Shown here in pieces: positions 35,615 through 44,205 of a stretch of 64,000 bases of DNA. The notes beneath the pieces were generated by a model. The model was not told the DNA's origin and did no database searches. It saw nothing but the letters and a program-made list of their open reading frames with translations. The stretch comes from Streptomyces sp. NBC_00234 (GTDB lineage: Bacteria > Actinomycetota > Actinomycetes > Streptomycetales > Streptomycetaceae): the NCBI RefSeq assembly GCF_036195325.1, contig NZ_CP108101.1:2294001-2358000 (forward strand). The letters are read 5' to 3'. Within the stretch, counting starts at the first letter, position 1. Each line of letters starts with the position of its first letter. A program made the position numbers and the translations under genes.

Positions 35615-36235
35615 ATGGGACGGCCGCGCACCCGGCTGCTCGACCCCGAGCGCATCACCACCGTGGCGCTCGAACTCCTCGACGAGAAGGGAGACTTCAG
35701 CGTCCCGGAGATCGCCCGGCGGCTCGGGGTGCAGACCGGTTCGATCTACCACCACGTGGACGGACGGTCCGGCGTCGTCGAACTCATCCGGGAGCGGGTG
35801 TCCGAGGCGATCGACACGTCGACGCTCGGCCTGGAGCCCTGGGACGCCGCGATGACCGCGTGGGCCCGCTCCTACCGTGCCGCCTTCGCGGCGCACCCGC
35901 GCACGATCCCCCTGCTCACCATGAATCCGGTGCGCACGCCGAAGGTGCTGTCGCAGTACGAGCAGGCGGTACGGCTCCTGCTCGGGGTGGGGTTCCCGAT
36001 CACGGAGGTGATGGCGGTGATCACCGCGCTGGAGAACCTGGTGCTGGGGTCGGCGCTGGACCTGGCCGCCCCGGAGACGATGTGGGAGCCCGCGGACGCC
36101 GCGGCGACGCCCCGGCTGACGGAGGCGCTGGCGGCCATGGGGCCCGCCCGGGCGGACGCGGCGTTCGAGATGGCCCTGGAGGCGTTCATGGCGCACTGCC
36201 GGGAGCGGGCCGGATCCGCTCCCTCCGGTGACTGA
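35615..36235 (+). CDS. TetR-family regulator (TetR_C_1-like C-terminus)
   Basis: A 206-aa regulator. The HTH is at about residues 10-56 (LDPERITTVALELLDEKGDFSVPEIARRLGVQTGSIYHHVDGRSGVVELI). The C-terminal effector domain resembles the tetracycline-repressor-like C domain. ATG 35615 follows CAGGAGAA. It is divergent from the APC permease/amidohydrolase unit with a 23-bp palindrome between, so it is the likely local repressor. Confidence 0.9.
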   Translation: MGRPRTRLLDPERITTVALELLDEKGDFSVPEIARRLGVQTGSIYHHVDGRSGVVELIRERVSEAIDTSTLGLEPWDAAMTAWARSYRAAFAAHPRTIPLLTMNPVRTPKVLSQYEQAVRLLLGVGFPITEVMAVITALENLVLGSALDLAAPETMWEPADAAATPRLTEALAAMGPARADAAFEMALEAFMAHCRERAGSAPSGD

Positions 36236-36246
36236 GGAGCGGGAGG

Positions 36247-36265
36247 CCGGGGGCGGAGCCCCCGG
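36247..36265. terminator. Hairpin between convergent TetR and glnE genes
   Basis: CCGGGGGC-GGA-GCCCCCGG, a perfect 8-bp stem within the 63-bp convergent gap. Confidence 0.6.
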
Positions 36266-36298
36266 TCCGGGAGCCCGCGGTAGCGGCACCGGGGCCCG

Positions 36299-39289
36299 TC
36301 ACGCCCCGTAGAACCGCTCCTCCACCACCGCCCTGGCACGCCGCGTGATCCGCCGGTAGTCGTCGAGCATGTCGCCGACGTGCCCCGGCTCGTACCCCAG
36401 ATAGCGCCCCACGGCCGTGAGCTCCCGCGGGTTCGAGGGGAACGTGTCGCCGGGCCGTCCCCGTGCCAGCATCACCGCGTTGCGCACCCGCGTCGCCAGC
36501 ACCCACGCCTCGTCGAGCGTCACCGCGTCCTCGGTCGGGATCAGCCCGGCCGCGCACGCGGCGGCCAGGGCCTCCCGCGTCCGCGTCGTGCGCAGTCCGG
36601 GCTCGGCCCAGCCGTGCTGCAACTGCATCAACTGCACGGTCCATTCGACGTCGCTGAGCCCGCCGCGCCCCAGTTTCGCGTGGAGCGTCGGGTCGGCACC
36701 GCGCGGCATCCGCTCGGACTCCATCCGGGCCTTGAGCCGGCGGATCTCGCGGACGGCGTCTTCCCCCAGGCCCTCCATCGGATACCGCAGCTGCTCGATC
36801 AGCTCGATGAAGCTGCGTCCCAACTCCTCGTCACCCGCGACGGGTTCGGCCCGCAGTAGCGCCTGGCTCTCCCAGACCAGCGCCCAACGCCGGTAGTACG
36901 CCTCGTACGACTTCAGCGTGCGCACCATCGGTCCGGTCTTGCCCTCCGGCCGAAGGTCGGCATCGATGAGCAACGGCGGGTCCGCCGTGGGAAGTTGGAG
37001 GAGCCTTCGCATCTCGGACACGACCGTGTTGGCCGCCTTGCTCGCCTCCTGGTCGCTCACGCCCTCGCGCGGCTGATGGACGAACAGCACGTCCGCGTCG
37101 GAGCCGTACCCCAGCTCGTGCCCGCCGAAGCGGCCCATGCCGATCACCGCGAAACGGGTCGGCAGGGTGTCCCCCCAGTGCTCCCGCACGGCGGCCCTCA
37201 GCGCGCCCGACAGGGTCGCGGCGTTCAGGTCGGAGACCGCCGAGCCGACCCGGTCGACGAGTGCGCCCAGGTCCTGTTCGGCGGGGCTGTCCTCCGTACC
37301 GTAGGAGCGGATGATGTCGGCGGCGGTCGTCCGGAACAGCTCCCGGCGCCGTACGCCACGCACCACGGCGACGGCGGCCTCGGCGCCCTCGGCCCGCCCC
37401 ACCGCGGCCAGCACCTCCTGCTCCAGGTGGTCACGGGTGCGCGGCTTCAGTCCCTCCGGATCGCCGAGGATCGCGACGGCCTCCGGGGCGCGCAGCAGCA
37501 GGTCCGGGGCGAGGCGCCCGGCCGACAGGACGCGTGCGAGATTCTCCGCCGCCGCCCCCTCGTCGCGCAGGAGCCGCAGATACCAGGGGGTCTTGCCCAG
37601 CGCGTCCGAGACCTTGCGGAAGCCCAGCAGTCCGGCGTCCGGGTCGGCGGAGTCCGCGAACCAGCCGAGGAGCACCGGCAGCAGCGTGCGCTGGATGGCG
37701 GCCTTGCGGGACACCCCCGACGACAGCGCCTCCAGGTGCCGCAGGGCCGCGATCGGGTCCGCGTAGCCGAGGGCTTCGAGCCGGATACCGGCGGCCTTCG
37801 CGCTGAGCCGGGACTCTCCGGGGGCCAGCTGGGCGACGGCGTCCAGGAGCGGCCGGTAGAAGAGCTTCTCGTGCAGCCGGCGCACGACGGACGCATGCCG
37901 CTTCCACGCCTTGTTGAGCTCGGCGACCGGGTCCGTACGCATCCCGAGGGAGCGGCCCAGCCTGCGCAGATCCGCTTCGTCCTCGGGCACCAGATGGGTG
38001 CGGCGCAGCCGGTAGAGCTGGATGCGGTGCTCCATGGCGCGCAGGAAGCGGTACGCCTCGTCGAGCTGCGCGGAGTCGACGCGCCCCACGTAGCCCCCTT
38101 CGGCGAGGGCCCGCAGCGCCTCCAGCGTCGATCCGCTGCGCAGGCTCGCGTCGCTGCGGCCGTGCACGAGCTGGAGCAGCTGGACGGCGAACTCGACGTC
38201 CCGCAGCCCACCGGGTCCGAGCTTGAGCTCGCGGTCGACCCGGTCGGCCGGGATGGTGGCGACGACGCGGCGGCGCATCTTCTGCACGTCGGCGACGAAG
38301 TTCTCCCGGTCGGCGGCCTGCCACACCAGCGGCGAGACCGCCTCCACGTACTCGGCCCCCAGCTCGGGGTCACCGGCGACCGGCCGGGCCTTCAGCAGCG
38401 CCTGGAACTCCCAGGTCTTGGCCCAGCGCTGGTAGTACGCGAGGTGGGAGGAGAGGGTCCGCACGAGGGGTCCGTTGCGCCCCTCGGGGCGGAGGTTGGC
38501 GTCGACCGGCCAGATGGTGCCCTCGACGGTCGTGTCGGAGCAGATCCGCATCATGTGCGCGACCAGCCGGGTGGCGGCGGGCACGGCCTTGCTCTCCTCG
38601 ACGCCGTCGACCGGCTCCCCCACGAAGATCACGTCGACGTCGGAGACGTAGTTCAGCTCGTGGCCGCCGCACTTGCCCATCGCGATGACGGCGACGCGGC
38701 AGAGGGCGGCGTCGGCGGGGGTGGCCGAACGGGCGATGGCGAGCGCCGCGCGCAGGGTGGCGGTCGCCAGGTCGGCGAGCTCGGCCGCCGTCTCGGCGAC
38801 ATCGATGGTGCCGCACACGTCGCGGGCCGCTATGGCCAGCAGGCAGCGGCGGTAGGAGACCCGCAGCGAGTCCGGGTCGACCGCGTCGGCGAGCCCCCGC
38901 TCGAACTCGGCCACCCCCGGATGCAGGTCGGTGGCCTCGTACGTGACGAGCGCCTGCCAGTCGCGCGGATGGCGGGCCAGATGGTCCCCGAGCGCCTCCG
39001 AAGCGCCGAGGACCCCGAGGAGCCGGTCCCGCAGGGGCTTGGCGGTGACCAGGGTGTCCAGCAGGATCTGGCGCTCGTCGGCGTCCTCGGCCTCGACCAG
39101 CCGGACGAGGCTCCGCAGCGCCAGATCGGGGTCGGCGGTCGCGCCGAGCGCTTCGAGCAGGACGGGATCGGACCGTACGGAGGAGAGGGCGTCGAGTTCC
39201 AGCAGCCGTTCGGCGGCGGACGGATCGGTGAAACCGTGCCGCAGCAGTCGGGTGAACGTACTGCTTCTGCGCCCCGGCACCGTCGTCAT
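36299..39289 (-). CDS. glnE: Bifunctional glutamine synthetase adenylyltransferase/deadenylylase
   Basis: A 996-aa cytosolic enzyme that adenylylates and deadenylylates type I glutamine synthetase. Its duplicated nucleotidyltransferase architecture is clear. The deadenylylase half has GKCGGHELNYVSDVDVIFV near 205-223, and the adenylylase half has GRFGGHELGYGSDADVLFVHQ near 715-735, each keeping the D-x-D metal motif. PII-uridylyltransferase-like helical regions follow each (GPGGLRDVEFAVQLLQLVHG and GRGGLSDVEWTVQLMQLQHG). Length matches the family. ATG 39289 begins MTTVPGRRSSTFTRLLRHGF, and the open frame upstream is not coding-like. Its GSI target is not in this window; GSII (glnII) lacks the modified Tyr loop. 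Confidence 0.96.
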   Translation of the reverse strand: MTTVPGRRSSTFTRLLRHGFTDPSAAERLLELDALSSVRSDPVLLEALGATADPDLALRSLVRLVEAEDADERQILLDTLVTAKPLRDRLLGVLGASEALGDHLARHPRDWQALVTYEATDLHPGVAEFERGLADAVDPDSLRVSYRRCLLAIAARDVCGTIDVAETAAELADLATATLRAALAIARSATPADAALCRVAVIAMGKCGGHELNYVSDVDVIFVGEPVDGVEESKAVPAATRLVAHMMRICSDTTVEGTIWPVDANLRPEGRNGPLVRTLSSHLAYYQRWAKTWEFQALLKARPVAGDPELGAEYVEAVSPLVWQAADRENFVADVQKMRRRVVATIPADRVDRELKLGPGGLRDVEFAVQLLQLVHGRSDASLRSGSTLEALRALAEGGYVGRVDSAQLDEAYRFLRAMEHRIQLYRLRRTHLVPEDEADLRRLGRSLGMRTDPVAELNKAWKRHASVVRRLHEKLFYRPLLDAVAQLAPGESRLSAKAAGIRLEALGYADPIAALRHLEALSSGVSRKAAIQRTLLPVLLGWFADSADPDAGLLGFRKVSDALGKTPWYLRLLRDEGAAAENLARVLSAGRLAPDLLLRAPEAVAILGDPEGLKPRTRDHLEQEVLAAVGRAEGAEAAVAVVRGVRRRELFRTTAADIIRSYGTEDSPAEQDLGALVDRVGSAVSDLNAATLSGALRAAVREHWGDTLPTRFAVIGMGRFGGHELGYGSDADVLFVHQPREGVSDQEASKAANTVVSEMRRLLQLPTADPPLLIDADLRPEGKTGPMVRTLKSYEAYYRRWALVWESQALLRAEPVAGDEELGRSFIELIEQLRYPMEGLGEDAVREIRRLKARMESERMPRGADPTLHAKLGRGGLSDVEWTVQLMQLQHGWAEPGLRTTRTREALAAACAAGLIPTEDAVTLDEAWVLATRVRNAVMLARGRPGDTFPSNPRELTAVGRYLGYEPGHVGDMLDDYRRITRRARAVVEERFYGA

Positions 39290-39412
39290 CCCGTGCTCTC
39301 CTGCCTGCCGACCGTCACATACCCGCAGTTCGAGCCTAGCCGGGCACCGATGAATTCGGAGCGGCGGCGGAGTCCACACTTCGCAGGCACGATGGAGAAC
39401 AGGAGGTCCACC

Positions 39413-39928
39413 ATGCCCGAGAAGGACCCGGTCACCGAGCTGGACGCCCGCTACAGCAGCGAGGGCGCCGCACCCCGCCCCTGGCAGGAGGCCGCCACGC
39501 TGCTCGGCGAGGCCGAGCTGTACTGGCTGTCCACCGTCCGCCCGGACGGCCGCCCGCACGTCACCCCGCTGATCGGGGTCTGGTCGGACGGCGCGCTGCA
39601 CTTCTGCACGGGCCCGGCCGAACGCAAGGCGCGCAATCTGCTCGCCAACCCCGCGGTCGCGCTGACCACCGGGGCCAACACGCTGGACAAGGGCTACGAC
39701 GTGGTCGTCGAGGGCCGGGCGGACCCGGTGACGGACGAGGCCGGGCTGACCCGGCTGGCCGCCGCCTGGGAGGCGAAGTACGGCGCGGACTGGCGCTTCG
39801 ATGTCCGGGACGGCGCGTTCTTCACCGAGGCGGGCGGCCGGGCCCTGGTCTTCGCGGTGGCCCCGCGCACGGCTTTCGGCTTCGCGAAGGGCGAGCCGTT
39901 CGGCCAGACGCGGTGGCGCTTCACCTGA
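39413..39928 (+). CDS. Pyridoxamine 5'-phosphate oxidase-like FMN/F420-binding protein
   Basis: A 171-aa split beta-barrel protein. The sequence begins MPEKDPVTELDARY, then carries YWLSTVRPDGRPHVTPLIGVW (cofactor-binding strand pair) and CTGPAERKARNLLANPAVALTTG typical of the PNPOx/F420-reductase group. It ends GEPFGQTRWRF. It is too short and divergent for a true PdxH, so a general flavin- or F420-dependent reductase is more likely. ATG 39413 follows AGGAGG at 39401. Divergent from glnE. Confidence 0.85.
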   Translation: MPEKDPVTELDARYSSEGAAPRPWQEAATLLGEAELYWLSTVRPDGRPHVTPLIGVWSDGALHFCTGPAERKARNLLANPAVALTTGANTLDKGYDVVVEGRADPVTDEAGLTRLAAAWEAKYGADWRFDVRDGAFFTEAGGRALVFAVAPRTAFGFAKGEPFGQTRWRFT

Positions 39929-39963
39929 GCACCACCGCGCCCGTGTCCCGGCGGGGCGGATTC

Positions 39964-39984
39964 CGGAGGAGCCCGGCTCCTCCG
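39964..39984. terminator. Hairpin between convergent genes
   Basis: CGGAGGAGCC-C-GGCTCCTCCG, a perfect 10-bp stem in the 93-bp gap between the PNPOx-like and PrmC-like genes. A stem with a single-base loop cannot close fully as RNA, so the real loop must be larger. Confidence 0.55.
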
Positions 39985-40021
39985 GGAGCCGTGGCGACTC
40001 CCGGAGGGTCCGGGCGGAGGG

Positions 40022-40813
40022 TCAACGTTCCGGCCGGGTGCCGATCACGACGGTGGCGTACAGCTCATCGGAGGTGACCACCCGCGGGACCAGCCCTCCG
40101 CTGCCCACCGCCTCCTGCGCGCGGGCCGCCTGACGCTCACTCGTCTCGACCAGCAGACTGCCGCCCGGCGCCAGCCAGCTCGGAGCCTCCGCGGCCACCC
40201 GGCGCATGACGTCGAGTCCGTCGCCGCCGCCGTCGAGTGCCACACGCGGCTCGTGGATGCGCGCTTCGGCGGGCAGCAGTTCGACGTCTCCGGTCGGCAC
40301 GTACGGCACATTGGCGAGCAGGACGTCGACGCGTCCGCGCAGGGAGTCCGGCAGGGGCGCGAAGAGGTCGCCCTCGTAGACCTGGCCGAGTTCGCCGACA
40401 TTGTGCCGGGCGCACCGCACGGCGGCCGGTTCGACGTCGGTGGCGTGCAGTTCTACCCCGTCCAGGGCCGCTGCCAGCGCGGCTCCGAGCGCCCCGGAGC
40501 CGCAGCAGAGGTCGACGACGACGGACGGTGTCGGGGTGAGACCCACGGCCTGCCGGACCAGGAACTCGGTGCGGCGGCGGGGCACGAAGACGCCGGGGTC
40601 GACGCGGACCCGCATTCCGCAGAACTCGGCCCAGCCCAGGACGTGTTCCAGGGGCAGACCGGCGACGCGGCGCTCGACCATGCCGGCCAGGACGGCCGGG
40701 GTGCCGGCGGTGGAGAGGAGAAGTGCGGCCTCGTCCTCGGCGAAGACACAGCCTGCGGCGCGGAGGGTGGTGACGATCGAGGAGAGGGAGAGCGGTGACG
40801 CGGAAGCCGACAT
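40022..40813 (-). CDS. PrmC/HemK-like protein N5-glutamine methyltransferase paralog
   Basis: A 263-aa SAM-dependent methyltransferase resembling PrmC, which methylates the GGQ glutamine of release factors. Visible parts are the N-terminal helical substrate domain (1-60, with LPLEHVLGWAEFCG), the VPRRRTEFLV link near 77-86, SAM motif VVVDLCCGSGALG near 98-110, and the catalytic N-P-P-Y position, which here reads N168-V-P-Y171. The Pro-to-Val change in NPPY is unusual and may signal a different target. The canonical prmC is usually beside prfA, which is not here, so this is likely a paralog. Confidence 0.82.
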   Translation of the reverse strand: MSASASPLSLSSIVTTLRAAGCVFAEDEAALLLSTAGTPAVLAGMVERRVAGLPLEHVLGWAEFCGMRVRVDPGVFVPRRRTEFLVRQAVGLTPTPSVVVDLCCGSGALGAALAAALDGVELHATDVEPAAVRCARHNVGELGQVYEGDLFAPLPDSLRGRVDVLLANVPYVPTGDVELLPAEARIHEPRVALDGGGDGLDVMRRVAAEAPSWLAPGGSLLVETSERQAARAQEAVGSGGLVPRVVTSDELYATVVIGTRPER

Positions 40814-41004
40814 GAAGCGGACCCTTTCGGAAAGCCGATGGGCGCTCCGCGATCGTCTATGCCGGTTCGGTCACGCGATCGCCGGAAGGGAGCACCCAGC
40901 CTGATACAGCGGTAATGGGTCTCACCTCCTGAGTACGTCCCCGTGTGGGGAGGCATCACCTTACCCCAGGACCTGACGAACAGTGCGCGCCCCGGGACCC
41001 GGGG

Positions 41005-41229
41005 TCAGCGTCGCCGCGGACCGTGGTCGCGACCGCCGTCGATGAAGCGGTTGTGCACCGCCACCGAGGTGTTGGCCGCCCGGGTCTCCCGGATCTCCGC
41101 ACTGTGGCGGCGCTCGATCTCCAGGCCGTCGAAATTCTGTGTCCGGCGCCGGGACCGGAGACCGACCCTGACGACCAGGAGCACGATCAGTGCGAGCAAG
41201 GTGCCGAGCAGCACGAGAACTTCCGTCAT
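41005..41229 (-). CDS. Small membrane protein, unknown function
   Basis: A 74-aa protein with one N-terminal TM helix (residues about 3-22, VLVLLGTLLALIVLLVVRVG), a basic stop-transfer cluster RSRRRTQ, and a hydrophilic, charged cytoplasmic tail. Start ATG 41229 places the TM directly after MTE. No family is recognised. It stands alone on the minus strand between the DHA2 exporter and the PrmC-like gene. The 190-bp gap downstream (40814-41004) shows nothing clear. Confidence 0.65.
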   Translation of the reverse strand: MTEVLVLLGTLLALIVLLVVRVGLRSRRRTQNFDGLEIERRHSAEIRETRAANTSVAVHNRFIDGGRDHGPRRR

Positions 41230-41377
41230 GTTTCCCCCGTCCAGAAGGACTTCATTGTCCGCGCGGGGGCCCCGGCCGTCCAGCGGTGAGCGGGCTGCCG
41301 CGCACCGACGCACGTGTGCCCCGCGCCGGACGGCACGGGGCACACGTCAACAACGCGAAAAACCCTAGCTCGTGTCC

Positions 41378-42916
41378 CTAGAGGTCCACGCTGTCGCGCA
41401 GCTTCGTCGAGGTCAGGAAGACCGACGCGACCACACCGACCACGGCGATGGCCGCCGAGATGAGGAAGATGTGACCCGTCGCGTCTCCGTACGCGGCCCG
41501 TACGACCTCCTGGATCTCCGGCGGCATGGCCGCCACGTTCAGGGTCGAGCCGCCGGAGGAGGACGCGGCCGGGTCGACGCCCAGCTTCGTGAGACCTGCG
41601 GCGATCTTCGTGGCGACCTGGTTGGCCAGCACCGCGCCCAGCACCGAGACGCCGATGGTGCCGCCGAGGGACCGGAAGAAGGTGATCGCACCGCTGGCCG
41701 CGCCGAGTTCACTGAGCGGGACCGTGTTCTGGAGGACCAGGACGAGGTTCTGCATCGACATACCGACACCGACGCCGACCGCGGCCATCCCGAACGACAC
41801 GATGACCAGGGGGGTTTCGTGGTCGATCGTGGACAGGCCGAGGAAGCCCAGGGTGAGGACGACGACTCCGGCGATGATGTACGGCTTGACCTTGCCGGTC
41901 CTGGAGACCAGGCGTCCGGCGACGGTCGAGGAGACCAGCACACCGGCCATCAGCGGGATGGTGAGCAGACCGGCCTCGGTCGGTGAGTAGCCGCGGCCGA
42001 TCTGGAAGTACTGGCCGAGGAAGACCGCTCCGCCGAACATCGCCATGCCGACCGCGAGGCTCGCGACGATGGCGAGGGCGGGGTCCCGGCGTCGTACGAC
42101 GTCGAGCGGGACGACCGGTTCCTTGACACGGCCCTCGACCACCACGGCCGCCGCGAGGATCACTGCGGCGGCGCCGACCATGGCCGCCGTCTGCCAGGAG
42201 ATCCAGTCGAAGTCGTTGCCGACGAAGGTGACCCAGAGCAGGAGCAGGCTGACGCCGGCCGCGATGAGGGTTGCCCCGAGGTAGTCGACCTTGACGTCCG
42301 GGCGGCGTACTTCGGTGAGGTGCAGGGTGCGGGAGAGCATCACGGAGGCGAGCAGCGTGAACGGTACGGCGATGAAGAAGCACCACCGCCAGCCCAGCCA
42401 CGAGGTGTCCGTGATGAAGCCGCCGAGCAGCGGGCCGCCGACGGTGGAGACGGCCATGACGCCGCCGAGGTAGCCGTTGTACCGGCCGCGTTCCTTGGGG
42501 CTGATCATCGCGGCGATGATGACCTGCACGAGCACCTGGAGAGCGCCCATGCCGAGGCCCTGGAGTGCACGGAAGGCGATCAACTGCTCGGTGGACTGGG
42601 CGAATCCGCAGGCGATCGACGAGATGACGAAGATGCCGATGGATATCTGGAGCAGCAGCTTCTTGCTGAACAGGTCGGCGAGCTTGCCCCAGATCGGGGT
42701 GGAGGCCGTCGATGCCAGCAGCATCGCGGTGACGACCCAGGTGTACTGCGACTGGGTGCCGTTCAGCGAGCCGATGATCTGCGGGAGGGCGACGGAGACC
42801 ACGGTGCTGCTCGTCATCGCCACGAACAGCACGATCAGCAGACCGCTCAGCGCTCGCAGGACATCGCGGTGCTCCATGGGCGCGACCTGGGGCGGCGCGG
42901 CCGTTTCTGCGCTCAC
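41378..42916 (-). CDS. MFS drug exporter, DHA2 (EmrB/QacA) family
   Basis: A 512-aa proton antiporter with 14 predicted TM helices. Motif A-like GKLADLFSKKLLLQI lies near 80-95, the antiporter motif C region is YLGGVMAVSTVGGPLLGGFI, and a late VGVGMSMQNLVLVLQNTVP is typical of DHA2. Start GTG 42916 is chosen because GGAGG lies 6 nt upstream; TTG 42922 would fall too close. Divergent from a TetR gene with a near-perfect 22-bp palindrome between. Substrates are unknown. Confidence 0.9.
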   Translation of the reverse strand: MSAETAAPPQVAPMEHRDVLRALSGLLIVLFVAMTSSTVVSVALPQIIGSLNGTQSQYTWVVTAMLLASTASTPIWGKLADLFSKKLLLQISIGIFVISSIACGFAQSTEQLIAFRALQGLGMGALQVLVQVIIAAMISPKERGRYNGYLGGVMAVSTVGGPLLGGFITDTSWLGWRWCFFIAVPFTLLASVMLSRTLHLTEVRRPDVKVDYLGATLIAAGVSLLLLWVTFVGNDFDWISWQTAAMVGAAAVILAAAVVVEGRVKEPVVPLDVVRRRDPALAIVASLAVGMAMFGGAVFLGQYFQIGRGYSPTEAGLLTIPLMAGVLVSSTVAGRLVSRTGKVKPYIIAGVVVLTLGFLGLSTIDHETPLVIVSFGMAAVGVGVGMSMQNLVLVLQNTVPLSELGAASGAITFFRSLGGTIGVSVLGAVLANQVATKIAAGLTKLGVDPAASSSGGSTLNVAAMPPEIQEVVRAAYGDATGHIFLISAAIAVVGVVASVFLTSTKLRDSVDL

Positions 42917-42969
42917 GCGCAACCTCCGGGAGGTGTGGTCGGGGAGTAGAAGAATTCACCATACATGCA

Positions 42970-42991
42970 CAGTGGGCAATTTTGCTCACTG
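42970..42991. promoter_or_regulatory. TetR-type operator between DHA2 exporter and TetR genes
   Basis: CAGTG-G-GCAA-TT-TTGC-T-CACTG: arms CAGTG/CACTG and GCAA/TTGC are exact complements around a 2-bp centre. It is located 54 bp from the exporter start and 40 bp from the regulator start, so it can control both divergent genes. Confidence 0.75.
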
Positions 42992-43030
42992 CGCAATAAT
43001 GCCCATCGGGCACGAAGGGGCGCGTTGATA

Positions 43031-43630
43031 ATGGACAGCATGGAGAGCTCTGTGGGACTGCGGGAACGCAAGAAGGAAGCCACCCGCCGGGCCGTGCACG
43101 AAGCGACGCTGCGCCTCACCGTCGAGCACGGCTTCGACCAGGTGACGGTGGAGGCAGTGGCGGACGCGGCCGGAATCTCCCGCAGAACGTTCTCGAACTA
43201 CTTCGCGAGCAAGGAGGACGCCCTCCTGTACGGCGAGGAACAGCAGATGGAGGCCCTGGTCGCGGCGGTACGCGAACGGCCGTCCGACGAGCCCGCCTGG
43301 CCCGCGCTGCGGGCCGCGATGACGGAGTTCTCCCGGAGGGTCGCGCCGCCCGAACGCGAATGGGCCGTACGCACCAGGCTCGCCCTGCGGCACCCTTCCC
43401 TGCTCGCACGCCAGCTCGCCAACCACGCCGCGATGGAACGGGACCTGGCCGAGGCCGTGGCCCAGCGCACGGGACCGGCGACGGGCGCGGTGCGTCCGCA
43501 GGTGATGGCCGCCGCGTTCCTCTCCTCGCTGCGCATCGCGATGCGCATGTGGATCGAGGAGGACCTGACCGGCGATCCCGGTGAACTGATCGACGGGATC
43601 CTCGACGAGATGGCCCGTAGTTTCAACTGA
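43031..43630 (+). CDS. TetR-family regulator of the divergent DHA2 exporter
   Basis: A 199-aa regulator. The HTH lies at about residues 9-57 (LRERKKEATRRAVHEATLRL...TVEAVADAAGISRRTFSNYFASKEDALL). The C-terminal part (about 95-190) belongs to a type often seen with MFS exporters and ends MWIEEDLTGDPGELIDGILDEMARSF. ATG 43031 or 43040 are both possible. The adjacent palindrome makes it the probable exporter repressor. Confidence 0.9.
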   Translation: MDSMESSVGLRERKKEATRRAVHEATLRLTVEHGFDQVTVEAVADAAGISRRTFSNYFASKEDALLYGEEQQMEALVAAVRERPSDEPAWPALRAAMTEFSRRVAPPEREWAVRTRLALRHPSLLARQLANHAAMERDLAEAVAQRTGPATGAVRPQVMAAAFLSSLRIAMRMWIEEDLTGDPGELIDGILDEMARSFN

Positions 43631-43875
43631 CCCTGCCGGGACTCTCCCCCTGACATAATCTCCGCCTGGATCTCTTGCGGGGAAGGGGACTTGGGCGGAT
43701 ATGCGGTACGGCAGAACCACGGGAACCGGCCGAAGGCGGGCCCTGCCGATCGCGGTGCCGGGCCCCGTCCCGCTCCGGCCGCGGGCGTACGCGGCGGGCT
43801 CCAGGACCACGCGGACCTCTTCGGTCCCCGGCTGCCGCCGGGACCCCTCACCCAGCGGAGAAGGAGCATCGGACC

Positions 43876-44205
43876 ATGCCGGAGCATGACGGGACAGCGC
43901 ACTACCTACGACGCCAGCACCCGACCGACGTCACCGGTTTCACCTGGGAGTTCACCGGGGACAGCCTGACCGTCCACGGCGACTGCCCGCGCTGCCTGGG
44001 CGAGAACAGCTACCAGCCGCCGGTCGAGGTACAGGTCGGTGTCACCAAGGGTCCCGGAGGTCCGGCGAAGGCCGCCCGCAGGGGCGGGGAGAAGACGTAC
44101 ATGACGTGCCGGTGCCCGTTTCCGCACCCCCAGGACACCCAGCAGAAGGGCGGTTGCGGCCTCTCCTGGGTCGCGGTGCGCCCGCCGGAGAGTGGCACCT
44201 CGTGA
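43876..44205 (+). CDS. Small cysteine-containing protein, unknown function
   Basis: A 109-aa soluble protein. Cysteines at 37 and 40 (GDCPRCLG) and at 78, 80 and 94 (MTCRCPFPHP...GGCG), with a nearby His, look like a small zinc-ribbon or redox-active metal site. The N-terminus (RRQHPTDVTGFTWEFTGDSLTVHG) suggests a beta sandwich. No known family is recognised. It ends GTGA-overlapped with the next gene, so the two proteins are made together. ATG 43876 follows GGAGCATCGGACC. The preceding 245 bp (43631-43875) shows nothing clear beyond promoter space. Confidence 0.75.
   Translation: MPEHDGTAHYLRRQHPTDVTGFTWEFTGDSLTVHGDCPRCLGENSYQPPVEVQVGVTKGPGGPAKAARRGGEKTYMTCRCPFPHPQDTQQKGGCGLSWVAVRPPESGTS

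Noticed and set aside
43701..43889. 62-codon plus-strand ORF before the Cys-rich gene
   Set aside because: Composition is Arg/Pro/Ser-rich like a shadow, no RBS, and it overlaps the next gene's start.
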